Assembly: GCF_900142715.1 (NCBI RefSeq)
Contig: NZ_FRBX01000001.1
Location: forward strand, 248,001 to 312,000
Reading direction: 5' to 3'
Length of the DNA stretch: 64,000 bases
DNA from: Flavobacterium pectinovorum
Lineage (GTDB): Bacteria > Bacteroidota > Bacteroidia > Flavobacteriales > Flavobacteriaceae
Positions 46,876 to 55,575 of the stretch are shown piece after piece; within the stretch, counting starts at the first letter, position 1, and each line of letters opens with the position of its first letter. The notes below the pieces were generated by a model, which ran no database searches, was not told where the DNA came from, and saw nothing but the letters and a program-made list of their open reading frames with translations. Position numbers and translations under genes: made by a program.

Positions 46876-47259
46876 CTAAATATCGTCAAAATCGATATCT
46901 GTAAAGCTAGATCTTTGGCCTTCAGGTTTATCAGAACCATATTCTTTTTTAAAATCTTTTTGATGCCTTTCAGAGATTACTTCTTCGCCTTTGTGGTTCA
47001 AGACATATGAAGTCATTTCCTCTAGTATTTCGGCAAAAGCACCAAAATCTTCCTTGTACAAGTAAATTTTGTGTTTTTTAAAATGAAAAGAACCGTCTTC
47101 TTCGGTAAATTTTTTACTTTCTGTAATCGTGATATAATAATCGTCTGCTTTAGTAGCTCTCACATCAAAGAAATAAGTTCTTCTTCCTGCTCGTAATACT
47201 TTAGAAAAAATCTCTTCTTTTTCTAACATGTCATTTTCTCTCATAATACGTTCTATCAT
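46876..47259 (-). CDS. DUF3276 (PUR-domain) nucleic-acid-binding protein
   Basis: A 127-residue protein from the ATG at 47259; an ATG at 47244 (MRENDMLEKEEIFSK) is also possible. The core EEIFSKVLRAGRRTYFFDVRATKADDYYITITESKKF...FKKHKIYLYKEDFGAFAEILEEM is the DUF3276 PUR domain, related to Pur-alpha and to Borrelia BpuR, which bind single-stranded DNA and RNA. The tail is acidic (SFTDIDFDDI). It is conserved across Bacteroidetes. Possible role in RNA or DNA regulation; targets unknown. Confidence 0.85.
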   Translation of the reverse strand: MIERIMRENDMLEKEEIFSKVLRAGRRTYFFDVRATKADDYYITITESKKFTEEDGSFHFKKHKIYLYKEDFGAFAEILEEMTSYVLNHKGEEVISERHQKDFKKEYGSDKPEGQRSSFTDIDFDDI

Positions 47260-47312
47260 TTTTGGAATTAATAGTACTCAAAAATCATAAAAATTTATCT
47301 ATTACGCAACAA

Positions 47313-49091
47313 TTAAAGTAATTCTTTTTCCGAAAGTTGTTTTAAATATAACGATGCATAATATCCTTCCTGATTTATTAATTGATTATGAGAGCCTTGT
47401 TGGATGATTTTACCATCTTCCAAAATGATTATTTTGTCGGCATTTTTTGCTGAAGATACCCGATGACTTACAATAATCGTAGTTTTATCCTTGCAAATTT
47501 CAAATAAATTGTTCAAAATCGTCTCTTCGGTTTCAGTATCAACGGCAGACAAACAATCGTCAAATAGCAGAATAGCAGGATTCTTAATAATCGCTCTTGC
47601 AATAGACACACGCTGCTTTTGTCCGCCCGAAAGTGTGATTCCTCTTTCTCCTAAAATAGTTTCATATTGTTTGTTAAAAGCTATAATGTTGTCATGAACT
47701 ACAGCATTTTTTGCTGCTTCCATAACTTCGTCGTCGCTCGCATTCTGATTGCCAAATTTGATGTTGTTTTTAATGGTATCCGAAAATAAAAACGCATCCT
47801 GAGGCACAATTCCGATATTATTTCGAAGATCATTTAGGTTTAAAGTGCTTATTTCATTTCCATCAATTATAATTCTTCCTTCGGTAACATCATATAAACG
47901 AGAAATTAAAGATAATATTGTTGATTTTCCCGAACCCGTTTTTCCTAATATAGCAAGCGTTTCTCCTTTTTTTACTGTAAAAGTCACATTTTTTAAAGCT
48001 TCAATATTGGTGTCTTCATAAGTATAACTTACATTTTCGAAAGAAATCGAGCCCTGAATAGTAGATGGGTTTTCGTTGTTGTTTTTAATTTCCGGTTCAA
48101 TTTTCAAAAATTCATTCAATCGTTTTTGAGAAGCTTCTGCTTCCTGAACCATCGATGAAACCCATCCTAATGAAGCAACAGGCCATGTTAACATGTTTAC
48201 ATAGAGAATGAATTCGGCAATTGTACCAATATTTTTAATCGTTCCGTTGATGTACATAACGCCTCCAAAATAAATCACAACCAAATTACTAATTCCGATT
48301 AAGGCAATCATCAAAGGCCCAAAAAGTGATTGAACTTTGGCTAAATCCAAACTTTTCTTTTTGCTTTCATCGGCAAGAGCTACCATATTATTTTGATGTT
48401 GATTTTCTAATGAATATGCTTTTATTACGCGAATTCCGGAAAATATCTCTTGTGAAAAACTAGAAACTTTTGATAAATATTGTTGAAAAGTGGTGCTTCT
48501 TTTATTGATTTCTGAACTCAGTTTAAAAATACAATAAGACAGAATAGGCAACGGCAATATCGTGTACAAAGTCAACAAAGGCGAAACATTATACATATAT
48601 AAGATAACAATGGCAAAACGAATAAACGTATTGATCGTGTACATTACCGCGGGACCAACATACATGCGAACTTTAGAAACGTCTTCGCTAATACGGTTCA
48701 TTAAATCTCCCGTACGGTTTTGTTTGTAGAAATTTTGCGAAAGATTTTCATATTGTTTAAAAACTTCATTTTTTAAATCAAATTCAATATGTCGCGACAT
48801 TACAATTAAAGTCTGGCGCATCAGGAAAGTCAGGAAACCAGCAACAATTGCACTCCCAATGATTAACAGCACGTTGTGAATTAAATCCTGCTTGTAATAA
48901 TTAATTATTATGGAAGATTTTTGATCGGCATCAGACAATTTTAAAAATTGCTCAATAACATTAAAAGAGTGACTGACAAGCTTTGGAGTGAATAAGAAAA
49001 AAATTTGTGCGATTATGGTTATTAAAATTCCAAAGGAAAAACTGTATTTATATTTAATAAAATATTTGTTTAAATAGCTTAATTCTTTCAT
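47313..49091 (-). CDS. ABC exporter, fused permease-ATPase
   Basis: A 592-residue half-transporter. Six membrane helices (about 15-330) precede the ATPase: Walker A GKTGSGKST (383-391), Q-loop Q431, signature LSGGQ (487-491), Walker B ILLFDD (507-512) and H-loop H543. The residue after the Walker B Asp is Asp rather than the usual Glu, as in MdlA/MdlB-like exporters, where a partner half supplies a full site. Only one half is encoded here, so it could be a homodimer. Exported substrate unknown; lipids or drugs are typical. Confidence 0.9.
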   Translation of the reverse strand: MKELSYLNKYFIKYKYSFSFGILITIIAQIFFLFTPKLVSHSFNVIEQFLKLSDADQKSSIIINYYKQDLIHNVLLIIGSAIVAGFLTFLMRQTLIVMSRHIEFDLKNEVFKQYENLSQNFYKQNRTGDLMNRISEDVSKVRMYVGPAVMYTINTFIRFAIVILYMYNVSPLLTLYTILPLPILSYCIFKLSSEINKRSTTFQQYLSKVSSFSQEIFSGIRVIKAYSLENQHQNNMVALADESKKKSLDLAKVQSLFGPLMIALIGISNLVVIYFGGVMYINGTIKNIGTIAEFILYVNMLTWPVASLGWVSSMVQEAEASQKRLNEFLKIEPEIKNNNENPSTIQGSISFENVSYTYEDTNIEALKNVTFTVKKGETLAILGKTGSGKSTILSLISRLYDVTEGRIIIDGNEISTLNLNDLRNNIGIVPQDAFLFSDTIKNNIKFGNQNASDDEVMEAAKNAVVHDNIIAFNKQYETILGERGITLSGGQKQRVSIARAIIKNPAILLFDDCLSAVDTETEETILNNLFEICKDKTTIIVSHRVSSAKNADKIIILEDGKIIQQGSHNQLINQEGYYASLYLKQLSEKELL

Positions 49092-49237
49092 TTTTTTAAG
49101 AGATTCAATATTAAGTTTATTTGATTTTGTGAATTATCCCTAATTAAAAGTATAATAAATTGTAATTAAATCAAAATAAAAATATTGTGTAATTGTTATT
49201 TTAAAGATAAAAAATTAGCGCAAGTGTATTTTTTGAT

Positions 49238-49245
49238 TAAGTTTG
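49238..49245 (+). promoter_or_regulatory. -7 box of leucine dehydrogenase
   Basis: TAAGTTTG, 49 bp before the ATG at 49295. Confidence 0.5.
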
Positions 49246-49294
49246 AGAAGTCTTTTTGACAAATTCATAATTTTAACAAATAAATAGTAACGCT

Positions 49295-50401
49295 ATGGAT
49301 GCAACTTTCGCAACTGGAAAGGAACTTCAAAAAATGGATCCTGTTTTTGGTCAGTTATCTTTTGACGATCACGAACAAATTGTATTTTGCAATGACAAAG
49401 ATACAGGTTTAAAAGCAATTATTGGTATTCATAATTCGGTTATGGGTCCAGCTTTGGGAGGTACTAGAATGTGGAATTATAATACCGAATGGGAAGCTTT
49501 AAACGATGTTTTGCGTCTTTCAAGAGGTATGACTTATAAATCTGCTATTACAGGACTTAATATTGGTGGTGGAAAAGCTGTCATTATTGGAGATGCTAAA
49601 ACGCAGAAAACACCAGAATTGATGCGTAAGTTTGGTGAATTTGTTCACTCTTTAAGCGGAAGATATATTACTGCCGAAGATGTTGGAATGGAAACAAAAG
49701 ATATGGACACTGTTAGAGACGTAACACCTTATGTTACGGGTATTTCTGAAGAAAGAGGCGGATCTGGAAATCCTTCTCCTATTACGGCTTACGGTGTTTA
49801 TTTAGGAATGAAAGCGGCTGCAAAAAGCCAGTTTGGTTCTGATGTTTTAGATGGTAAAAAAGTTCTGGTTCAGGGAATTGGTCACGTTGGTGAAGCTTTG
49901 GTTGAATATTTAACTAAAGAAGGAGCGATCGTTACAATTGCTGATATCAACGAAGAAAAATTATACGAAGTAGCTCAAAAATACAACGCAACAATTTTTA
50001 CAGGCGAAGATTTATATACTGCCGATGTTGATATTTACGCGCCATGTGCAATGGGAGCTACCATTAATGATGATACAGTAAACAAAATTAAAGCGAAAGT
50101 AATTGCTGGTGCTGCCAACAACCAATTAGCGGATGAAAATGTTCACGGGCCAAGATTGCAGGAAAGAGGTATTTTATACGCTCCGGATTTCTTGATTAAC
50201 GCTGGTGGAATTATCAATGTTTATGCTGAATTAGAGCACTACGGAAAAGCCGAAATCATGACAAAAACCGAAAATATCTACAACACAACTTTAGAAATTA
50301 TCGATTATGCCGTGAAAAACGGAATGACAACACATAAAGCTGCCCTTACAATTGCTCAAAATCGTATCGATTTGAGAAAAATTGAAAACAGCAAAAAATA
50401 A
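49295..50401 (+). CDS. Leucine dehydrogenase family protein
   Basis: A 368-residue Glu/Leu/Phe/Val dehydrogenase. The catalytic lysine lies in GLNIGGGKAVIIGD, and the preceding GPALGGTRMWNY and MTYKSAITG are family marks. The Rossmann domain has VLVQGIGHVGEALVEYL and the substrate cap includes AGAANNQLAD. Length and motifs fit leucine or valine dehydrogenase, which deaminates branched-chain amino acids with NAD+ and feeds their catabolism. It is a single gene with its own promoter and terminator. Confidence 0.92.
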   Translation: MDATFATGKELQKMDPVFGQLSFDDHEQIVFCNDKDTGLKAIIGIHNSVMGPALGGTRMWNYNTEWEALNDVLRLSRGMTYKSAITGLNIGGGKAVIIGDAKTQKTPELMRKFGEFVHSLSGRYITAEDVGMETKDMDTVRDVTPYVTGISEERGGSGNPSPITAYGVYLGMKAAAKSQFGSDVLDGKKVLVQGIGHVGEALVEYLTKEGAIVTIADINEEKLYEVAQKYNATIFTGEDLYTADVDIYAPCAMGATINDDTVNKIKAKVIAGAANNQLADENVHGPRLQERGILYAPDFLINAGGIINVYAELEHYGKAEIMTKTENIYNTTLEIIDYAVKNGMTTHKAALTIAQNRIDLRKIENSKK

Positions 50402-50424
50402 TAAAGACAAGTTTTATTGTTGAG

Positions 50425-50490
50425 AGTCTCAGTCTCAGTCACAGTTTTTTGATGTATCAAAGGCTGCGACTGAAAACTGGGACTTTTTTT
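50425..50490 (+). terminator. Terminator of leucine dehydrogenase
   Basis: AGTCTCAGT pairs with ACTGGGACT (50476-50484), followed by seven T. The left arm exists in two overlapping copies (50425 and 50431), so alternative stems are possible. Confidence 0.65.
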
Positions 50491-50560
50491 ATATCGATTA
50501 TGAATTACAGTTTTGAGATATTTTTATGGAATTAAATTTTAATATCGTCTCTTTAATTCT

Positions 50561-50568
50561 TATTTTTG
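50561..50568 (+). promoter_or_regulatory. -7 box of nusB
   Basis: TATTTTTG with TTTT at 20 nt upstream. Transcription would start near 50575, about 9 nt before an out-of-frame ATG. Confidence 0.55.
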
Positions 50569-50596
50569 CAAACTAATTTTTAAATGTTCTTACAAG

Positions 50597-51541
50597 GTGG
50601 TAAATAGAAGACACATACGCGTTAAAGTAATGCAATCCATTTATGCAATGCATCAAAGCGGTTCTGATAATATGGAAAAAGAAGAGAAGTTTCTTTTTTA
50701 CAGCATTGATAATATTCAGGACTTATATCTTATAATGCTTTCTTCATTGATTGAAATTTGCAAAAAAGAATCTGTTTTTTTACATCTTTCAAGCAAAAAA
50801 CATCTTGCAACTGCTGCAGAACGTAATCCGAATGAAAAATTTATCAAGAACAAAATTTTTCAGCTTCTTGCCGAAAGCAATTCCCTTAGTATTGCTTTAG
50901 AAAATCGTAAAATCAACAACTGGTCTTTAAATGACGATTATATCATTTTACTTTTAAATGATATTAAAGCGAGTGATTTGTATGCAAAATACATGAGCAC
51001 AACAAAAAATACTTTTGAAGAAGACAGACAGTTTATAATTGATTTGTTTGCAGAAGTTATTGTTCCCAATGAAAAATTATATGAGTATTTAGAAGACGAT
51101 AAATTAACATGGGTTGATGATATTCCGGTTGTAAATACACATATTATCAAACAATTGAAAGCTATAAAAACCGAAGATCCAGACGATTTTAGAGTGCCAA
51201 AATTGTATAAAGATGTTGAAGATAAAGACTTTGCAAAAGATTTATTTAGAAGAACAGTTTTAAACGAATCTATTTTTGCAAAAGAATACGATGATAAAAC
51301 GCCAAATTGGGACAGCGATAGAATTGCTGAAATTGATACAATTATTTTGAAAATGGCAATTTGCGAATTTTTAAAATTCCCGTCGATTCCGGTAAAAGTT
51401 ACTCTTAATGAATATTTAGAAATTGCGAAAGAATATTCTACACCAAAAAGTAGTATTTTTATCAACGGAATTTTAGATAATCTGGTAAAAGAACTTGAAG
51501 CCAACAAAAAGATGGTAAAAGCAGGAAGAGGGTTGATGTAA
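50597..51541 (+). CDS. nusB: NusB-type transcription antitermination factor
   Basis: A 314-residue protein starting with GTG at 50597 (reads MVNRRHIRVKVMQSIYAMHQS). The C-terminal half carries the NusB fold, with FAKDLFRRTVLN, RIAEIDTIILKMAICEFLKFPSIPVKVTLNEYLEIAKEYSTPKSSIFINGILDNLVKEL. The protein is about twice the length of E. coli NusB because of a helical N-terminal extension usual in Bacteroidetes. NusB binds boxA RNA with S10 during rRNA antitermination. No in-frame ATG exists nearby, and a 7-codon upstream ORF overlaps the start. yajC follows. Confidence 0.9.
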   Translation: MVNRRHIRVKVMQSIYAMHQSGSDNMEKEEKFLFYSIDNIQDLYLIMLSSLIEICKKESVFLHLSSKKHLATAAERNPNEKFIKNKIFQLLAESNSLSIALENRKINNWSLNDDYIILLLNDIKASDLYAKYMSTTKNTFEEDRQFIIDLFAEVIVPNEKLYEYLEDDKLTWVDDIPVVNTHIIKQLKAIKTEDPDDFRVPKLYKDVEDKDFAKDLFRRTVLNESIFAKEYDDKTPNWDSDRIAEIDTIILKMAICEFLKFPSIPVKVTLNEYLEIAKEYSTPKSSIFINGILDNLVKELEANKKMVKAGRGLM

Positions 51542-51658
51542 AAATTTAGAAGAAATTCCAATTTTTTTAAATTCCAAAATCCAATGCCACTCTGAGCGAA
51601 GTCAAAGAGTTAAAATAAAATATTAATAATAAATCAAATCAAAAACAGAAATTAAATT

Positions 51659-51934
51659 ATGGGACAATTAACTCAATTTGCGCCATTTCTATTAATGTTT
51701 GTAGTGATCTATTTCTTCATGATCAGACCACAACAAAAAAGAGCAAAAAACGAAAAAGAATTTGAAAGCAGCCTAAAAGTAGGTGACAAAATAATTACTA
51801 AAAGTGGTTTTCACGGTAAAGTTGTTGAACTTGCAGAAACAACAGTTGTAATCGAAACAATGTCTGGAAAATTAAAATTAGAGCGTTCAGCTATTTCTTT
51901 AGAATTGAGCTCTGCTTTGAATAAAAAAGCTTAA
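51659..51934 (+). CDS. yajC: Sec translocase accessory subunit YajC
   Basis: A 91-residue single-span inner-membrane protein. The membrane segment is at about 8-23 (FLLMFVVIYFFMIRPQ), followed by RPQQKRAKNEKEFESSLKVGDKIITKSGFHGKVVELAETTVVIET, the family signature. YajC associates with SecDF. It lies 117 bp after nusB, and the gap holds a short AAATTCCAA repeat. A strong terminator follows. Confidence 0.93.
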   Translation: MGQLTQFAPFLLMFVVIYFFMIRPQQKRAKNEKEFESSLKVGDKIITKSGFHGKVVELAETTVVIETMSGKLKLERSAISLELSSALNKKA

Positions 51935-51961
51935 CGCTTTTTAAAATTCCAAATAAAATAT

Positions 51962-52010
51962 AAATCCCAAACTCCTCCCGATAGCTATCGGGAGGAATTT
52001 GGGATTTTTT
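51962..52010 (+). terminator. Strong terminator of yajC
   Basis: AAATCCCAAA ... TTTGGGATTT encloses a perfect TCCTCCCGATAG/CTATCGGGAGGA palindrome, followed by six T. Confidence 0.85.
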
Positions 52011-52066
52011 GTACTTGAAATTTTGCAAGTAACCTTACAAAGATTTTAAATTCATTGTATGAAAAA

Positions 52067-52147
52067 AACATAGCCCGTGGTTTCAACCACGGATACACAA
52101 TCATAGTCACAATTCCTATCCTCGTGGTTGAAACCACGGGCTATGTT
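52067..52147. repeat. REP-like element with perfect 25-bp arms
   Basis: Arms 52067-52091 and 52123-52147 (beginning AACATAGCCCGTGGTTTC) are perfect inverted copies; each arm is itself a palindrome around CCGTGGTTTCAACCACGG. The arms match the cores at 15382 and 18442, but the 31-bp centre is unrelated. Confidence 0.65.
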
Positions 52148-52170
52148 TAGTAAGATTGTGCATTTTTCTA

Positions 52171-52212
52171 TAAAAAAAACCTTTGTCAAAGTTTAAAACT
52201 TTGACAAAGGTT
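52171..52212 (-). terminator. Terminator of the YdeI-like gene
   Basis: A 16-bp perfect stem (52178-52193 with 52197-52212, AACCTTTGTCAAAGTT) with a 3-nt loop; a T-run follows on the minus strand. Confidence 0.85.
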
Positions 52213-52243
52213 GGAATTTGGAATTTTTTAATTGGAATTTAAT

Positions 52244-52831
52244 TTATCTGTATTTATCATTCAAACCAACATTCCCTAAAATCATCGGAATCACTTTCTC
52301 GATTCTTGTTAGTTTAGTTTTCTCTTGTTTGGCTGTTTCAATGTATTCTAAAAACTCATATTGTTTATAAGGTGCGAATTTTTGAAAAGCTTCTGCTAAA
52401 GCCGGATTCAAATCCATTTCCTTTTGCAGCAATTCAGAAACAATTGTTTCTTTTTTTGAAGGTTTTATGATTTTTCCCTGCTTTTCATTTTCAATGGCTT
52501 CCAGAATATATTCTAAAACTTCTTTTTCGTTTACTTCGTCTTTTGAGGTAAAACGCCATTGTCGCATCGATTTCGTTTTGTCTTCCTGCGCGTTAATGAG
52601 TCTCTTTTTTTCATCTTTTAGAAATACTCCATTGAGGAACCAAATGGCAAAATAATCCTTAAAACCGCCAAGACCGATAACATTTCTCTTGTTGTAAACA
52701 TAAATAGAAGCACCCCATTTTATGGTTTCAACAAGCTCGGTTTTATCAATAATTGATTTTAGGAAAAGAAGTTCTTCTTCCCATTTATTGACTTTGTCCC
52801 AAACATGTTTTTTATCAGAATTCGGTTCCAA
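52244..52831 (-). CDS. YdeI/OmpD-associated (DUF1801) protein
   Basis: A 195-residue cytosolic protein. The N-terminal DUF1801 part shows ETIKWGASIYVYNKRNVIGLGGFKDYFAIWFLNG, and the C-terminal YdeI-like helical part has LNPALAEAFQKFAPYKQYEFLEYIETAKQEKTKLTRIEKVIPMI. The fold may bind metal or small ligands; function is unclear. It starts 1 bp after the pepT stop, so it is co-transcribed with pepT. Confidence 0.82.
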   Translation of the reverse strand: MEPNSDKKHVWDKVNKWEEELLFLKSIIDKTELVETIKWGASIYVYNKRNVIGLGGFKDYFAIWFLNGVFLKDEKKRLINAQEDKTKSMRQWRFTSKDEVNEKEVLEYILEAIENEKQGKIIKPSKKETIVSELLQKEMDLNPALAEAFQKFAPYKQYEFLEYIETAKQEKTKLTRIEKVIPMILGNVGLNDKYR

Positions 52832-52832
52832 T

Positions 52833-54110
52833 TTATCTTTTTCCTTTAGGTTTTTCAGTTACATCAAAAGCACCCTGAATGGCTGTTAATTCCGCAATTT
52901 TTACAATTACTTCGGTTGCTTTCTGGATACTTTCTGCAGGAACATATTCGTATTTTCCGTGAAAGTTATGTCCGCCCGCAAAAATATTCGGACAAGGTAA
53001 TCCCATGTAGGATAATTGAGATCCGTCAGTTCCGCCACGAATAGGTTTAATGATCGGTTTGATGTTTAGTTCTCTCATTGCTTTTTCAGCAATATCAACA
53101 ATATGTTTTACCGGAAGCACTTTTTCTTTCATATTATAATACTGATCTCTTACTTCAGTAGTTACAATATCTTCACCAAATTGTTTGGCGAATTTTTTGT
53201 TGATTTTCCTGGCAATTTTTCCAATTAAATCTTTTCTTTTTTCAAATTTAACTTTGTTGTGATCACGAATAATCAATTCTAAAACCGTTTCTTCAATGCT
53301 TCCTGTTAAATGATGAACATGAAAAAAGCCTTCATAACCTTTAGTTTCCTGTGGTGTTTCTCCTTTCGGAAGTTCGTTGATGAAATCATTTGCAATCAAC
53401 ATCGAGTTGATCATTTTTCCTTTGGCATAACCTGGGTGAACGCTTTTTCCTTTAAAAGTAATTTTGGCTCCGGCGGCATTAAAATTTTCGTATTCTAATT
53501 CACCAATCTGGCTTCCGTCCATTGTATAAGCCCATTGAGCGCCAAATTTTTCTACATCAAAATGATGAGCGCCACGACCAATTTCTTCATCTGGAGTAAA
53601 GCCAATTCTGATTTTTCCGTGTTTAATTTCCGGATGCTGAATTAAGTATTCCATTGCCGAAACAATCTCGGTAATTCCCGCTTTATCATCTGCGCCAAGC
53701 AAAGTTGTTCCGTCGGTTGTGATGATGGTTTGTCCTTTATATTGTAATAAATCTTTAAAGTAGTTTGGAGATAAAATAATGTTTTTCTCTGCGTTTAAAA
53801 CTATGTCTTTACCGTCGTAATTCTCAATAATTTGAGGCTTTACATTTGCTCCGCTAAAATCAGGAGAGGTGTCAAAATGCGAAACGAAACCAATTACGGG
53901 AACTTCATGATCTACATTACTTGGCAAAGTTGCCATGATATAGGCTTTATCGTCTATAGTTACATCTTGTAAACCAATTGTTTTTAGTTCTTCGACTAAT
54001 TTATTGGCAAGATTCCATTGTTTTTCTGTACTTGGAGTAGTTTGTGAGTTTGGGTCTGATTCTGTATCAATTGTTACATAACTGATAAAACGATCTATAA
54101 TATGCTGCAT
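52833..54110 (-). CDS. pepT: Peptidase T (tripeptide aminopeptidase)
   Basis: A 425-residue M20 zinc peptidase from the ATG at 54110 ([20 protein letters not shown]), the normal N-terminus; the longer frame upstream is unlikely. Metal ligands lie in [12 protein letters not shown] (His), LLGADDKAG (bridging Asp) and [11 protein letters not shown] (catalytic Glu-Glu). It removes N-terminal residues from tripeptides in the cytosol. The YdeI-like gene follows at 1 bp. Confidence 0.93.
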   Translation of the reverse strand: MQHIIDRFISYVTIDTESDPNSQTTPSTEKQWNLANKLVEELKTIGLQDVTIDDKAYIMATLPSNVDHEVPVIGFVSHFDTSPDFSGANVKPQIIENYDGKDIVLNAEKNIILSPNYFKDLLQYKGQTIITTDGTTLLGADDKAGITEIVSAMEYLIQHPEIKHGKIRIGFTPDEEIGRGAHHFDVEKFGAQWAYTMDGSQIGELEYENFNAAGAKITFKGKSVHPGYAKGKMINSMLIANDFINELPKGETPQETKGYEGFFHVHHLTGSIEETVLELIIRDHNKVKFEKRKDLIGKIARKINKKFAKQFGEDIVTTEVRDQYYNMKEKVLPVKHIVDIAEKAMRELNIKPIIKPIRGGTDGSQLSYMGLPCPNIFAGGHNFHGKYEYVPAESIQKATEVIVKIAELTAIQGAFDVTEKPKGKR

Positions 54111-54145
54111 TTCTTTAATTTTTAGCAAATATAAGGAAAAAGAGT

Positions 54146-54335
54146 TCGTTACGAATTGCACGAATGTCTACTAATTTATGGTTGAAGGTTGAGATAAAAA
54201 AGTTCGCCACGAATTTCACGAATTAGCACGAATCATTTATAATTTAAAAATCCAATTTCACGAATTATATTTCATGAAACTGGATTTAACTTTTATTTGT
54301 AGACACTTCTAATTAGTGAAATTAGTGGCAAAAAA
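54146..54335. repeat. CACGAATT repeat cluster
   Basis: Copies of ACGAATTGCACGAAT, GCCACGAATTTCACGAATTAGCACGAATC and TTTCACGAATTA, with partial inverse AGTGAAATTAGTGGC near 54316-54330. It is the same family as at 22703. Confidence 0.5.
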
Positions 54336-54338
54336 ACT

Positions 54339-55475
54339 TTACTGCACACATCTAAAACCAATATGATTTGCGGGAGATTGATAATCGCCTTTTCCACGTG
54401 TTCCTACCATGTAGCGGGAACAATATTGATCTGTGCATAAAAATGAACCTCCGCGCTGTACCTTTTTCAGTAGGCCAGGATCTGCGGGATCGTATGATTT
54501 TTCGGCACCTTTTGGGTTTTTGGTCACTTGTCCGCTTTCGCTTAAAGTGGCATAGTAATCAGGAGTGTACCAATCATTTGTCCATTCCCATACATTTCCT
54601 CCAATATCATATAAACCATAAGAATTCGGTTCAAATTGTGCCGTTGGTGCTATACCAATATAACCATCTTCGCCGGTATCGCCTTTTTCAATAGGGAAAT
54701 GTCCCTGATAAATATTTCCCTGAAACTTTCCTTTAGGTTTTAATGTATTTCCCCAAGCATACAATTGCCCAGATTTTCCTCCGCGAGCTGCAAATTCCCA
54801 TTCGGCTTCGGTTGGTAGTCTTTTACCGGCCCATTTTGCATAAGCAGCTGCATCAGCATAAGAAACTTGCACAACAGGATATTTCTCTCTGCCAATAATG
54901 GAACTCATTGGACCTTCGGGATGTCTCCAGTCGGCACCACCAACGTAGCTCCACCATTGCATGTAATTATTTAAATCTACAGTTGCCGGAGTAGGGGTGA
55001 AAACTGCCGATCCTGCTATTAAATTTTCTAATGGAGCATCAGGATATTCTTCGTGTGTTGGTTTTTTTTCGGCCAGCGTTACATAACCTGTGGCTTTTAC
55101 AAAAGCAGCAAATTGCTCGTTAGTAACTTCAGTTTGATCCATATAATAGCCATCAACATAAACCCTGTGAATTGGCGCGGCATCTTTTGTAACACCTTTT
55201 ATGCTGCATAAACTTTCGTCTTCGACGTTACTTCCCATAGAAAATTCTCCTCCCGGAATCCAGACCATGCCTTTTGGTGCTTTGCCGGAAGGTTTATTTT
55301 TATTTTCAATGGTGGGTTTAAAAACAGATTCGCCAGTAGCATGCGGAGTTTCGGCACAATCTTTTGCTGCGGCTATTTCATTTTTTTCTTTTGGAATAAT
55401 CTTAGTATAACCAAATGCAATAGAAATAATTGAAAGGGCTAGTATTGCAAATATCCAATAGGTTTTATTTTTCAT
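54339..55475 (-). CDS. Formylglycine-generating-enzyme-like (SUMF1) protein
   Basis: A 378-residue protein from the ATG at 55475 with an N-terminal membrane segment (KTYWIFAILALSIISIAFGY). The FGE-sulfatase domain spans about 65-376: GMVWIPGGEFSMGS, then VDGYYMDQTEVTNEQF, YDIGGNVWEWTNDW and the C-terminal RGGSFLCTDQYCSRYMVGTRG. The two cysteines in the last motif match the copper-binding pair of true FGEs. In this phylum many such proteins are anchored and not linked to sulfatases; none is adjacent. Activity is uncertain. Confidence 0.85.
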   Translation of the reverse strand: MKNKTYWIFAILALSIISIAFGYTKIIPKEKNEIAAAKDCAETPHATGESVFKPTIENKNKPSGKAPKGMVWIPGGEFSMGSNVEDESLCSIKGVTKDAAPIHRVYVDGYYMDQTEVTNEQFAAFVKATGYVTLAEKKPTHEEYPDAPLENLIAGSAVFTPTPATVDLNNYMQWWSYVGGADWRHPEGPMSSIIGREKYPVVQVSYADAAAYAKWAGKRLPTEAEWEFAARGGKSGQLYAWGNTLKPKGKFQGNIYQGHFPIEKGDTGEDGYIGIAPTAQFEPNSYGLYDIGGNVWEWTNDWYTPDYYATLSESGQVTKNPKGAEKSYDPADPGLLKKVQRGGSFLCTDQYCSRYMVGTRGKGDYQSPANHIGFRCVQ

Positions 55476-55575
55476 ATTAATCAATTTTAATTGAAAGTAA
55501 TTGCCGGAAAACAATCTGGTCAAAGTTAAATAATTATTCTAGTTATTCTATAGGGTTAATAAAAATAAATATTTA

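Noticed and set aside
50938-51561. Long minus-strand frame of 207 codons opposite nusB
   Set aside because: Ser/Phe/Leu-rich composition of an antisense shadow, no signal or family motif, and nusB on the other strand has clear motifs over the same bases.
54339-55475. Sulfatase maturation locus
   Set aside because: No sulfatase gene lies in the window, so the FGE-like protein cannot be tied to one.
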